From NCBI GenBank assembly GCA_029940475.1, contig JAPYUT010000016.1, positions 7,027 to 49,857 of the forward strand: a stretch of DNA of 42,831 nt, read 5' to 3'. Every line of letters starts with the position of its first letter. Within the stretch, counting starts at the first letter, position 1. The translations under genes and the position numbers were made by a program. A model generated the notes under the pieces. That model ran no database searches, was not told where the DNA came from, and saw nothing but the letters and a program-made list of their open reading frames with translations. This stretch comes from Verrucomicrobiales bacterium. GTDB taxonomy: Bacteria; Verrucomicrobiota; Verrucomicrobiia; Verrucomicrobiales; DEV007. Below are positions 25,600 to 33,111 of this stretch, one piece after another.

Positions 25600-27138
25600 A
25601 TGGCTAGGAAACCCTGCATCCTTGTTATTCGTGATGGCTGGGGCATCAACCCCGGCGGTGGTGCCAAGGCCGCCAAGAACGGTGACGCGACGCTGCTCAC
25701 CGACACGCCGTTTCACGATTACCTCTACGATCAATATCCGGTTTCGCGCGTCAGCGCCAGTGGCGGGGATGTCGGCTTGCCGGACGGCCAGATGGGCAAT
25801 TCCGAGGTCGGCCATCTCAACCTCGGGGCGGGCAGGGTCGTCTACCAGAACCTCTCGCGCATCAACCGCGCCATTGAAGGCGGGCAACTGGGTGACAACC
25901 CGGTGTTGCAGGAGGCCTTTGCAAAGGCGGGCCAATCCACCCTGCATCTGGTCGGGTTGGTTTCCGATGGCGGTGTTCACAGTCACCAGGATCACCTGGT
26001 GGCCCTTGCCACCGCGGCTCATGCCGCAGGAGTGGAGGATATCAAGGTGCACGCGATTACCGACGGGCGCGACACCTCGCCCACCGGCGCTGAGGGATTT
26101 CTTTCCCACTGTGAGGATGAGCTTGGCAGGGTCGGGGCAAGGATTATCACCGTGGTCGGGCGTTATTATGCCATGGATCGTGACCGCCGCTGGGAGCGGA
26201 CAAAGCTCGGCTGGGATGCCATCGTCGATGGCATCGGCGAGGCATGTGACCTGCTGCCCTCCGAGGCGGTGAAGGCGAAATATGCGCTGGACAAGACCGA
26301 CGAGTTCCTGCCGGCAATGATCTTTGGGGAGCACGAGACCCGCCGAGTCAATGATGGCGACGTGGTGCTGTGGTTTAATTTCCGGGCTGATCGTGCCCGC
26401 CAGCTCTCGGAGGCTTTCCTGCTTGAGGACTTTGAGGACTTTGATCGCGGCGCAATGCCCGGTGTCTCCTATTATACACTCACCGAGTATGACGGGAAAT
26501 ACGCCTGCCCGGTGGTGTTTGCCCCGGAGAAGCTTGATGACGTGCTGGGTTCCGTCGTCAGTAGCGCGGGCAGGACGCAGCTGAGGATAGCGGAGACTGA
26601 AAAATACCCGCACGTCACCTACTTTTTCAATGGTGGTGAGGAGCAGCCCTTTGAGGGTGAGGACCGGGTGATCGTGCCGTCCCCGAAGGTTGCCACCTAT
26701 GACCTGCAGCCGGAGATGAACGCATTACAGGTTACCGATGAAGTCGTCTCCCGGCTGGGAGATTATGACCTGATCATCCTCAATTTTGCCAATCCCGACA
26801 TGGTCGGGCATACGGGTGTGGTGGAGGCAGCCAGAAAGGCTGTCGCCACCATTGACAGTTGCCTTGAGAGGGTGGTCGACGAGGTCATGAGGCTTGGGGG
26901 GCGGGCATTGATCACTGCCGACCACGGTAATTGTGAGCAGATGATCAAGGATGACGGTTCGCCCCACACAGCTCATACCACCAACCTGGTGCACTTGATC
27001 TACGTTGCCGAGGACTCCGGGCAGGTGGCATTGCGTGACGGGATCCTGGCAGACATCGCGCCGACCCTGTTGCAGATGATGGACATTGAAGCCCCCGCTG
27101 CGATGTCCGGCACTTCATTGATTGTACGGCAAAGCTGA
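25600..27138 (+). CDS. gpmI: 2,3-bisphosphoglycerate-independent phosphoglycerate mutase
   Basis: A 512-residue, two-manganese enzyme of the alkaline-phosphatase superfamily that interconverts 3- and 2-phosphoglycerate in glycolysis. Asp12 in VIRDGWGINPGG and the catalytic Ser68 in DGQMGNSEVGHLNLG are in place. VSDGGVHSHQDHL, AITDGRDTSPTGA, NFRADRARQL, NFANPDMVGHTG and ITADHGNCEQM give the remaining substrate and metal residues. The length matches bacterial GpmI. The ATG at 25600 gives the conserved N-terminus. It appears monocistronic: a long spacer precedes it and tRNA-Gln follows 118 bases after the stop. Confidence 0.97.
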   Translation: MARKPCILVIRDGWGINPGGGAKAAKNGDATLLTDTPFHDYLYDQYPVSRVSASGGDVGLPDGQMGNSEVGHLNLGAGRVVYQNLSRINRAIEGGQLGDNPVLQEAFAKAGQSTLHLVGLVSDGGVHSHQDHLVALATAAHAAGVEDIKVHAITDGRDTSPTGAEGFLSHCEDELGRVGARIITVVGRYYAMDRDRRWERTKLGWDAIVDGIGEACDLLPSEAVKAKYALDKTDEFLPAMIFGEHETRRVNDGDVVLWFNFRADRARQLSEAFLLEDFEDFDRGAMPGVSYYTLTEYDGKYACPVVFAPEKLDDVLGSVVSSAGRTQLRIAETEKYPHVTYFFNGGEEQPFEGEDRVIVPSPKVATYDLQPEMNALQVTDEVVSRLGDYDLIILNFANPDMVGHTGVVEAARKAVATIDSCLERVVDEVMRLGGRALITADHGNCEQMIKDDGSPHTAHTTNLVHLIYVAEDSGQVALRDGILADIAPTLLQMMDIEAPAAMSGTSLIVRQS

Positions 27139-27256
27139 GCGGCAAGCCGGGCATTGATTTTTTTGCGTGACATCAAGCCGTGCAATATACATATACATGG
27201 CAAATCCGGCTCTTGATCTCCGCTTGGAAGGCGTTACTTTGCCGCCCATTCACGAT

Positions 27257-27330
27257 AACCCCGTGGTGTAATGGTAACACAACGGTTTTTGGTACCGTTA
27301 TTCAAGGTTCGAATCCTTGCGGGGTTGCCA
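27257..27330 (+). tRNA. tRNA-Gln (anticodon UUG), CCA encoded
   Basis: A cloverleaf can be drawn by eye. The acceptor arms AACCCCG and CGGGGTT pair. The anticodon stem ACGGT/ACCGT encloses the loop TTTTGGT with anticodon TTG, which reads CAA. The T arm is CAAGG-TTCGAAT-CCTTG. The discriminator is G27327 and the terminal CCA is encoded at 27328-27330. Confidence 0.95.
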
Positions 27331-27677
27331 GGCTTTTTGGCGGGGAAATTCAAGGGAGAGATCCTGTGTCAGCGGGGGGCATACAGGCGGCGGCCGGGCA
27401 AGGTGATTTTTATTGTAATTATTTGACGGTGAGTTTCTTAGGAAACAATAAACACGGCGTGCATTTTTTCTCAGAATGAGCCGGCAGGGCTGCCATGACC
27501 GGGCATTTTTGATACCTTTTCCCGCCGGGCAATAAATCTTGCAGATTATACCCGATGCCTTAAACTCCGCGTTCCCCTCCGGCCTTGCAAGGCGTCCCGG
27601 TGGCTGGGCGGGGTGAAAATTCCGGGGCGACGACGTAGTCGGTTAACCTTAAAACCCAACCTTACAAACCCAATCCT
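27331..27677 (+). promoter_or_regulatory. rpsA upstream region with candidate promoter and leader
   Basis: This 347-base stretch between tRNA-Gln and rpsA holds no gene. A candidate promoter is TTGACG at 27423-27428 and AATAAA at 27447-27452 with an 18-base spacer. The spacer carries a perfect inverted repeat, GTTTC-TTAG-GAAAC (27433-27446), that could be an operator. A second candidate is TTGATA near 27509 with ATAAAT 17 bases later. The roughly 200-base leader has GC-rich self-complementary pieces such as CCTTGCAAGG. No Shine-Dalgarno sequence precedes the rpsA ATG (bases before it read AAACCCAATCCT), as is also true of E. coli rpsA, where S1 represses its own translation. Confidence 0.45.
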
Positions 27678-29375
27678 ATGAGTGTTGATTTGCTCAGCTT
27701 AATTGACAAGTCCTTCCGCGAGTTCCGTGAAGGCTCGATCGTTAAAGGTCGAATTCTCGAGATCCAACCACAGATCGTGCTGGTGGATATCGGCTACAAG
27801 TCGGAAGGTGCCATCGCGGTTTCCGAGTTCGAAGATGAAGAGTTTGCGGTAGGCGACGAGATCGAAGTCCTGCTGGAGCGCCTTGAGAACGATGAGGGCA
27901 TGATTGTCCTCTCCAAGGAGAAGGCAGCCTACAAGCAGAACTGGGACAAGATTGCCAAGGTCTTCCACGACGGCGGTCTGGTGAAAGGCAAGGTCAAGGC
28001 CGTGGTCAAGGGCGGATTGATGGTCAACGTCGGGGTTGAGGCATTCCTGCCGGGTTCCCAGATCGACATTATTCCACCGAAGGATCTCACCGAGTATGTC
28101 GGTAAGGTCTATGACTTCAAGATTGTGAAGATTAACGATGAGCGCAAGAACGTGGTGCTCAGCCGTCGTGAGGTCATTGAGGCGGAGCGCTCCCTGGAGC
28201 GGCAGAAGTTCCTCGATGAGGTCACCGTTGGCGATACTGTCGAGGGCATGGTCAAGAACCTCACCGATTTCGGTGCCTTCGTTGACCTCAAGGGAATGGA
28301 CGGCCTGTTGCATATTACTGACATGAGCTGGGGTCGTATCAATCACCCCAGTGAAATGCTGACCATTGCCCAGGTTGTGACAGTGCAGATTCTCGAGGTC
28401 GACAAGGAAAAGGAGCGCGTGTCCCTGGGCCTTAAGCAACTCACCCCGAACCCCTGGGAGGACATCGAGGCCAAGTTCCCCGTTGGCAACCACGTCAAGG
28501 GCAAGATCACCAAGCTTGTCCCCTATGGGGCATTTGTTGAGGTTGCCGAGGGAGTTGAGGGCCTGATCCACGTTTCCGAGTTGTCATGGACCAAGCGTAT
28601 CACGCGTCCCTCGGACATCCTGGAGATGGGGCAGGAGCTTGAGACAGTTATCCTTGCCATCAACAAGGAGGAGCAGAAGATTTCCCTCGGTGTTCGCCAG
28701 CTTGAGCCCAACCCGTGGGATGAAGTTGACAGCCGCTATCCGATTGGCAGCACGATCAAGGGAGAGGTTCGCAACCTTACGCCCTACGGTGCCTTTATTG
28801 AGCTTGAGGATGGCATTGACGGAATGGTACACGTTTCCGACCTCAGCTGGACACGCAAGATCAACCACCCGAGCGAAATCCTCAAGAAGGGTGATGCACT
28901 TGAGGCAGTGGTGCTGGAAATCGACAAGGAGAGCCAGCGCATCAGCCTTGGTGTCAAGCAACTGGAGACCGACCCGTGGGATGAGATCGGCAGCAACTTC
29001 AATGTTGGTGACCTTGTCAAGGGAACCGTCGCCAAGATCGCAACCTTTGGTGCTTTCGTGCAGCTTGATGGTGATGTTGACGGACTGGTACACATTTCCC
29101 AGCTTTCCGAGGAGCATGTCACCAAGGTCAAGGATGTCATTAATATCGGTGATGAGGTCGAGGCCCGCGTGATCAAGGTCGACAAGGCGGAACGCCGGAT
29201 CGGCCTCTCCATCAAGGCCGCTTCCTACAGTGAGGATGAGCTCAAGAAAGAGACCGCTGCCTTTGAGGCGCTACGCCCGAGTTCAGACCTTGTCGGTCTG
29301 GAGCAAGCCTTCCAGGTTGCCGAGGAGTGGCGCCCCGGCGAGGCAGAGGCAGAGGAAACGGAAAGCGAGAGCTAG
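27678..29375 (+). CDS. rpsA: 30S ribosomal protein S1
   Basis: A 565-residue protein with six S1 RNA-binding repeats at about residues 17-80, 100-165, 185-250, 270-335, 357-422 and 443-510, and an acidic tail (AEAEETESES). Repeats 3 to 6 are very alike, each with a GAFVxL or GAFIEL core and LIHVSELSW-type strand (for example GLIHVSELSWTKRI and GMVHVSDLSWTRKI). S1 binds mRNA on the small ribosomal subunit and helps initiation on structured or leader-poor messages. The ATG at 27678 has no Shine-Dalgarno sequence. The gene ends before a strong intrinsic terminator at 29425. Confidence 0.97.
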   Translation: MSVDLLSLIDKSFREFREGSIVKGRILEIQPQIVLVDIGYKSEGAIAVSEFEDEEFAVGDEIEVLLERLENDEGMIVLSKEKAAYKQNWDKIAKVFHDGGLVKGKVKAVVKGGLMVNVGVEAFLPGSQIDIIPPKDLTEYVGKVYDFKIVKINDERKNVVLSRREVIEAERSLERQKFLDEVTVGDTVEGMVKNLTDFGAFVDLKGMDGLLHITDMSWGRINHPSEMLTIAQVVTVQILEVDKEKERVSLGLKQLTPNPWEDIEAKFPVGNHVKGKITKLVPYGAFVEVAEGVEGLIHVSELSWTKRITRPSDILEMGQELETVILAINKEEQKISLGVRQLEPNPWDEVDSRYPIGSTIKGEVRNLTPYGAFIELEDGIDGMVHVSDLSWTRKINHPSEILKKGDALEAVVLEIDKESQRISLGVKQLETDPWDEIGSNFNVGDLVKGTVAKIATFGAFVQLDGDVDGLVHISQLSEEHVTKVKDVINIGDEVEARVIKVDKAERRIGLSIKAASYSEDELKKETAAFEALRPSSDLVGLEQAFQVAEEWRPGEAEAEETESES

Positions 29376-29424
29376 AGGCAGGAACCCATCAAGGGCCCCA
29401 CGGGGTTCATTTATTTACCACAAA

Positions 29425-29463
29425 CGGCGTCGCGGGAGATTTTCCCGTGGCGCCGCTTTGCTT
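29425..29463 (+). terminator. Intrinsic terminator after rpsA
   Basis: A 13-base-pair stem is formed by 29425-29437 (CGGCGTCGCGGGA) and 29443-29455 (TCCCGTGGCGCCG), with two G-T wobbles and a five-base loop, followed by CTTTGCTT. It lies about 50 bases after the rpsA stop and 24 bases before the convergent ORF end at 29487, so it may also act on leftward transcripts. Confidence 0.85.
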
Positions 29464-29486
29464 AATACGGGTGCCTGTGGGCAATC

Positions 29487-30047
29487 CTACTGTTCGGTTT
29501 TCACGGCGATGTTGGCGCGCGGGACACCGACGTGACGGCAGATGGACAGAATGTTTGCCAGATAGAGGTGCTTGGACTCCATGTCACAGCGGATCAGCAC
29601 CTTGAGGTCGGTTTTTTTCTCGAACTCCTCGCTCATCAATTTGGTGAGACCTTCGTCGGTCACCTGCTGGTTCCTCACGACGTAGGCACCGTTGTGAGGA
29701 ATGTTGTCCTTGATCAGGTTGCCAGCGGTCTGGGTGAGGGACTGGTTGGGTGAATCCGCCGGCAGTTTGATTAGGTGATCCGCTCCCGCGCCCGGATCGA
29801 CCATCCCGCCGGATGCCGTGATGAACATTTTGTGACCCCCAAGCCCGGCTTCAATTGTGAACCACACCGCTTCACTGGTTCGCCACCGCTGTGCTTCTTC
29901 CTCGTTATTTTCTCGATAGGCGGCTCCCTTTTCCCGGTTAAACCGGTTAGCCTCATAGAAAGTGGGATTGAATATACCCGTGGCGTGCGGTTTTCCGGAA
30001 TGTTGCCAATGCCGGGCTGTGGCGCCAAAGGGCTTGAGTGTGTCCTC
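29487..30047 (-). pseudogene. ExbD/TolR-like periplasmic domain lacking its membrane anchor (probable remnant)
   Basis: The frame is open from 30047 to the stop at 29487. The C-terminal part reads like the periplasmic domain of ExbD/TolR: NGAYVVRNQQVTDEGLTKLM, then DLKVLIRCDMESKHLYLANI and CRHVGVPRANIAVKTEQ. In ExbD this follows a single N-terminal membrane helix with a conserved Asp. Here no hydrophobic segment precedes it; upstream codons encode a hydrophilic stretch (for example NPTFYEANRFNREKG). The first possible start is a GTG at 29867 (126 codons) or an ATG at 29828. No ExbB-like gene is nearby. The frame is the same as that of the Gfo/Idh gene, separated from it only by the TAG at 30048-30050. 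A decayed gene is most likely; a soluble ExbD-like protein or a read-through extension are alternatives. Confidence 0.5.
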
Positions 30048-31391
30048 CTAGACCTTCCACTCGCCGCGGTAGTCGCGGGTCAGCCACTTCGGGTTGCCGG
30101 TGTTGCCCTTAAAGGCATTTTTCTCAGGGTTCCACTTGATGAGCTCACCGTTGTAGTAGGCCTGGTTCATAAGGTGGCAGGCGGTGGCGGAGCCGCCGCC
30201 GACGATCTCGTTGGTGATCGGCTTCTTGCGGCTCTCGACACAGGAGAGGAAGTCGCGGATGTGGTGCCCGCTGTTGTAGAGCTTGACCTTGGCGTCCTTC
30301 AGGAATTGGGTCTCGGCGGTCTTAAGCGCACTGCCCAGGGAGCCGTCACCGCGTTTCTCGAACTTGGCGATTTCCTTGCCCTTGTGGGTGAAGGCAAAGC
30401 GCCCGCGGTTGACCTTGATCTCGCCCTCAGTGCCGAAGAAGTGCACCCCGAAGCCGTTCTTGTGGGTTACCGTGGCGCCGTCCTTGTAGGCCAGCTGCGC
30501 GCCGCGCTTGCTCTTCCACTGCTGCCATCCCTCCGGCGGGCGTGCCTCGATGGGTCCGGAACCATCCACCCCGAGCCCCCACTGGGCGATGTCGATGTGG
30601 TGGGCACCCCAGTCGGTGATCATGCCGCCGCCGTATTCCATGTAGTTGCGCCAGCGCGGGAAGTGGTTATGCACGCCGCGCGGGCTGAGCACTGAGTTGT
30701 AGCCGCGCAGCGGTCCCGGGCCGCACCACAGGTCCCAGTTGAGGCCGGGCTCCATGTTTTCCTCCTTGAGGTCACAGGGACGGCCGGGGTCACCCACGGA
30801 GATGTCGACGTTCTTGATCTTGCCGATGACGCCATTGCGAACCAGCTCGCAGGCAATACGGAACTCGCTTGAGGAGCGCTGCATGGAGCCGGTCTGCAAC
30901 ACGCGCTTGTGCTGCTTGACGGCCTTGATCACCTCGATGGACTCGTGGACGTTGTGGGTCAGCGGCTTCTCGCAGTAGACATCCTTACCGTTGGCCAGGG
31001 CAGAGATGGTGATCACCGAATGCCAGTGGTCCGGGGTTGCGATGCACACGGCATCAATGCCCTTGTCCTCGGTGATTTCCCGGAAGTCAATGACTGCCCT
31101 GCAGTCGGAATTCTTGTGGTGCTTGTTGACGGTTTTCTGGGCGTTGGTGCGCCGGTTGGTGTCCACGTCACACACAGCAACCGCCTGGATGCCCTGTCCC
31201 ATGAAGTTGCGCAAAAGCCCCCCATTTTGCTTACCCATGCCCACAAATCCCATGACCAGCCGGTCATTTGGCTTGGTCTTGGCGGCCCAGATGTGTGAGG
31301 GCAGGATGAACGGCGCAGCAGTTGCCGCAGCTGAGCTCTTAAGGAAATTACGGCGTGAGGAGCGGAGGGTGGTGAGAGTTTTTGGTTTCAT
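30048..31391 (-). CDS. Tat-exported Gfo/Idh/MocA family oxidoreductase
   Basis: A 447-residue protein. A twin-arginine signal, SSRRNFLKSSAAATAAPF (about residues 11-28), is followed by the Rossmann motif MGFVGMGKQNGGLL, then the family motifs ATPDHWHSVITISALANGKD and CEKPLTHNVHE with the conserved Lys-Pro, and DWGAHHIDIAQWG. The Tat signal suggests it folds and binds NAD(P) in the cytoplasm before export. Exported Gfo/Idh proteins are very common in PVC bacteria, where they act on sugars and polyols and often in glycan breakdown; the substrate here is unknown. The ATG at 31391 places the Tat motif near the N-terminus, and the in-frame ATG at 31454 adds an unconvincing leader. Confidence 0.92.
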   Translation of the reverse strand: MKPKTLTTLRSSRRNFLKSSAAATAAPFILPSHIWAAKTKPNDRLVMGFVGMGKQNGGLLRNFMGQGIQAVAVCDVDTNRRTNAQKTVNKHHKNSDCRAVIDFREITEDKGIDAVCIATPDHWHSVITISALANGKDVYCEKPLTHNVHESIEVIKAVKQHKRVLQTGSMQRSSSEFRIACELVRNGVIGKIKNVDISVGDPGRPCDLKEENMEPGLNWDLWCGPGPLRGYNSVLSPRGVHNHFPRWRNYMEYGGGMITDWGAHHIDIAQWGLGVDGSGPIEARPPEGWQQWKSKRGAQLAYKDGATVTHKNGFGVHFFGTEGEIKVNRGRFAFTHKGKEIAKFEKRGDGSLGSALKTAETQFLKDAKVKLYNSGHHIRDFLSCVESRKKPITNEIVGGGSATACHLMNQAYYNGELIKWNPEKNAFKGNTGNPKWLTRDYRGEWKV

Positions 31392-31407
31392 TGTTCTTGT
31401 TAGAGTA

Positions 31408-31413
31408 ATTATA
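31408..31413 (-). promoter_or_regulatory. Candidate -10 element for the Tat-Gfo/Idh gene
   Basis: The minus strand reads a perfect TATAAT here, 16 bases before the ATG at 31391. No TTGACA-like -35 is found at 16-18 bases, so the promoter would have a short leader and a weak or activator-assisted -35. Confidence 0.4.
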
Positions 31414-31498
31414 AATGTCCTGAATGCTGTTATTCTTAACGCAGAAAATGGCATGTGGTAAAGCGGGTAAATGTAGGAAAATGGCAGTAAAGGCCGGT

Positions 31499-31526
31499 TT
31501 GACAGTCGGCGGGTAGCGGATATTCA
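31499..31526 (+). promoter_or_regulatory. Candidate promoter for the kdsA-lpt operon
   Basis: A perfect TTGACA at 31499-31504 is followed after 16 bases by TATTCA (31521-31526), which matches the -10 consensus only in part. It lies about 45 bases before the kdsA start and faces the operon. Confidence 0.45.
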
Positions 31527-31570
31527 TGGCGTTGAGCTTGCCCGTTGTCATGCAGGCCTTAAGCTAACAG

Positions 31571-32422
31571 GTGTCTTTTCAACCCGCAGTTCCCAGTTGC
31601 TCAATACGGATTGGCCCTGACGGGCACGCCGTGGCGCTTGACGGCGCGGCCCCGGTCTTTATCCTCGGACCATGCGTGATCGAGTCCGAGGAGTCTGCCT
31701 GGCAACTGGCACGGGACATCAAGGAAATCTCCGAGAAGGAGGGCTACCGCATTATTTTCAAGGCTTCCTATGACAAGGCAAACCGCACCTCGATTGATTC
31801 GTTTCGCGGCCCTGGGCTGGAGGAGGGGTGCCGTATCCTCGGTGACATTGGGCGCGATTTAAAGCTGCCGGTGACCACTGACGTTCACAGCCCGCATGAT
31901 GCCGAGTATGCGGCGCAGTTTGTTGACCTGCTGCAGATCCCGGCTTTTCTCTGTCGCCAGACCGACCTCATTGTTGCCGCTGCGGGTTCCGGCCGGCCGG
32001 TGAATGTCAAGAAGGGGCAGTTTCTTGCCCCGTGGGATATCCGGCCAATCGCCGACAAGCTGCGCTCGGCGGGCTGTGCTGATTTCTTTTTTACCGAAAG
32101 AGGATCAAGTTTCGGCTATAATAACCTTGTAGCGGATATGCGTTCGATTCCTTTAATGAGAGAAGATGGCCATCGCGTGATTTTTGATGCAACGCATTCA
32201 GTACAGCGACCCGGGGGTGCCGGGGAGAGTTCTTCGGGAGATGGCACCCTGGCACCGGCACTGGCGCGTGCCGCAGTCGCGGCGGGTTGCGACGGGGTGT
32301 TTATCGAGACACACGCGAATCCAGCTCAAGCCAAATCCGACGGGCCCAACCAGATACCTATGGCTGAATTACCTGCGGTATTGGCCGCCCTTGCGGCGAT
32401 TCACCGGGCTACCAACCAATAG
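31571..32422 (+). CDS. kdsA: 3-deoxy-8-phosphooctulonate synthase (Kdo-8-P synthase)
   Basis: A 283-residue enzyme that condenses phosphoenolpyruvate with arabinose 5-phosphate to form Kdo 8-phosphate, the precursor of the inner-core LPS sugar. Family motifs seen are ILGPCVIESEE, FKASYDKANRTSIDSFRGPG, VTTDVHSPHDAEY, CRQTDLIVAAAGSG, NVKKGQFLAPWDI, FDATHSVQRPGG and ETHANPAQAKSDGPNQIP. Cys35 in GPCVIE is at the position that marks the metal-dependent class (as in Aquifex) rather than the metal-free E. coli type. About 20 extra residues precede the barrel. The start is a GTG at 31571 with no strong Shine-Dalgarno sequence. Confidence 0.96.
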   Translation: MSFQPAVPSCSIRIGPDGHAVALDGAAPVFILGPCVIESEESAWQLARDIKEISEKEGYRIIFKASYDKANRTSIDSFRGPGLEEGCRILGDIGRDLKLPVTTDVHSPHDAEYAAQFVDLLQIPAFLCRQTDLIVAAAGSGRPVNVKKGQFLAPWDIRPIADKLRSAGCADFFFTERGSSFGYNNLVADMRSIPLMREDGHRVIFDATHSVQRPGGAGESSSGDGTLAPALARAAVAAGCDGVFIETHANPAQAKSDGPNQIPMAELPAVLAALAAIHRATNQ

Positions 32423-32445
32423 ATGCTGATCAATCAATAGAACTG

Positions 32446-33111
32446 ATGACACTGCAACAAATGTTATGCTTGGCGGTAATACTGCCGGCAATTGGCATCG
32501 CCGTTGGCCAGCAGGCGGAGCCTGCCGACGGGAGTGGCGTTGTGCCGGTAGTTGATAATGGGAAACCCGCAACCAAGGCTGCGCAGGATGAAAACAGCGG
32601 CTTGCAGGTTGCCAGGTTCATGCCTTTGGGAAAGCCCAACCTGCGGGTAAAGATTCCACAGTTTAAGGATGGCATACTCGAGTGCGTGATGCGTGCCGGG
32701 GAAATGACCCGGGTCAGTGAAAATGATGTCAATATCAAGTTGATGGATATCGAGTTTGTAGGGGAGGGAGATTCCGAGATGAAGATCGAATTGAAGGATG
32801 CCACCTATAATCTCTCTGATAAACTCATCAGCAGTAAAAGCAGGGCAATTGTGAGGCGATCTGACTTTACCCTTATTGGCGATTCCCTTGACTTTGACAC
32901 CGAGAACCGCCATGGGCGCATGATGGGCAAGGTAAGGATGGTGATTCATGATTCGGGAAGTTTAATGAAGGGAGAAGGCACAGAAAAAGCAGCGCGCATG
33001 CCGCGTCAGTCAAAAGGCATGTCAATTGCCCAGGCTGCAGGCCTGGTGCTTCAGGCAATCAAGTACAGCAAGGAGGAAAACCGTGAAATTTCTCACGATC
33101 AGGAACCTTAG
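32446..33111 (+). CDS. lptC: LptC-like LPS export protein
   Basis: A 221-residue protein with an N-terminal hydrophobic segment (residues about 5-21, ending GQQ), which may be a signal peptide or an anchor. The body is beta-rich and ends in an LptC/OstA-like stretch: KIELKDATYNLSDKLISSKS followed by AIVRRSDFTLIGDSLDFDTE and GRMMGKVRMVIHD. LptC connects the LptBFG extractor to the LptA bridge in the periplasm. The assignment rests on this pattern and on the position between kdsA and the LptA-like gene, since LptC sequences diverge strongly. It starts 24 bases after kdsA and its 3' end overlaps the lptA start by 29 bases. Confidence 0.75.
   Translation: MTLQQMLCLAVILPAIGIAVGQQAEPADGSGVVPVVDNGKPATKAAQDENSGLQVARFMPLGKPNLRVKIPQFKDGILECVMRAGEMTRVSENDVNIKLMDIEFVGEGDSEMKIELKDATYNLSDKLISSKSRAIVRRSDFTLIGDSLDFDTENRHGRMMGKVRMVIHDSGSLMKGEGTEKAARMPRQSKGMSIAQAAGLVLQAIKYSKEENREISHDQEP
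33071..33076 (+). promoter_or_regulatory. Shine-Dalgarno sequence deciding the lptA start
   Basis: AGGAGG lies six bases before the GTG at 33083, inside the lptC-like gene. It supports GTG 33083 over the in-frame ATG at 33026, which has no such site and would put 19 residues before the signal peptide. Confidence 0.75.

Noticed and set aside
29771..30028. An 85-codon minus-strand frame overlapping the ExbD-like ORF
   Set aside because: Its product is low in recognisable structure and it competes with the frame that carries clear ExbD-like sequence.
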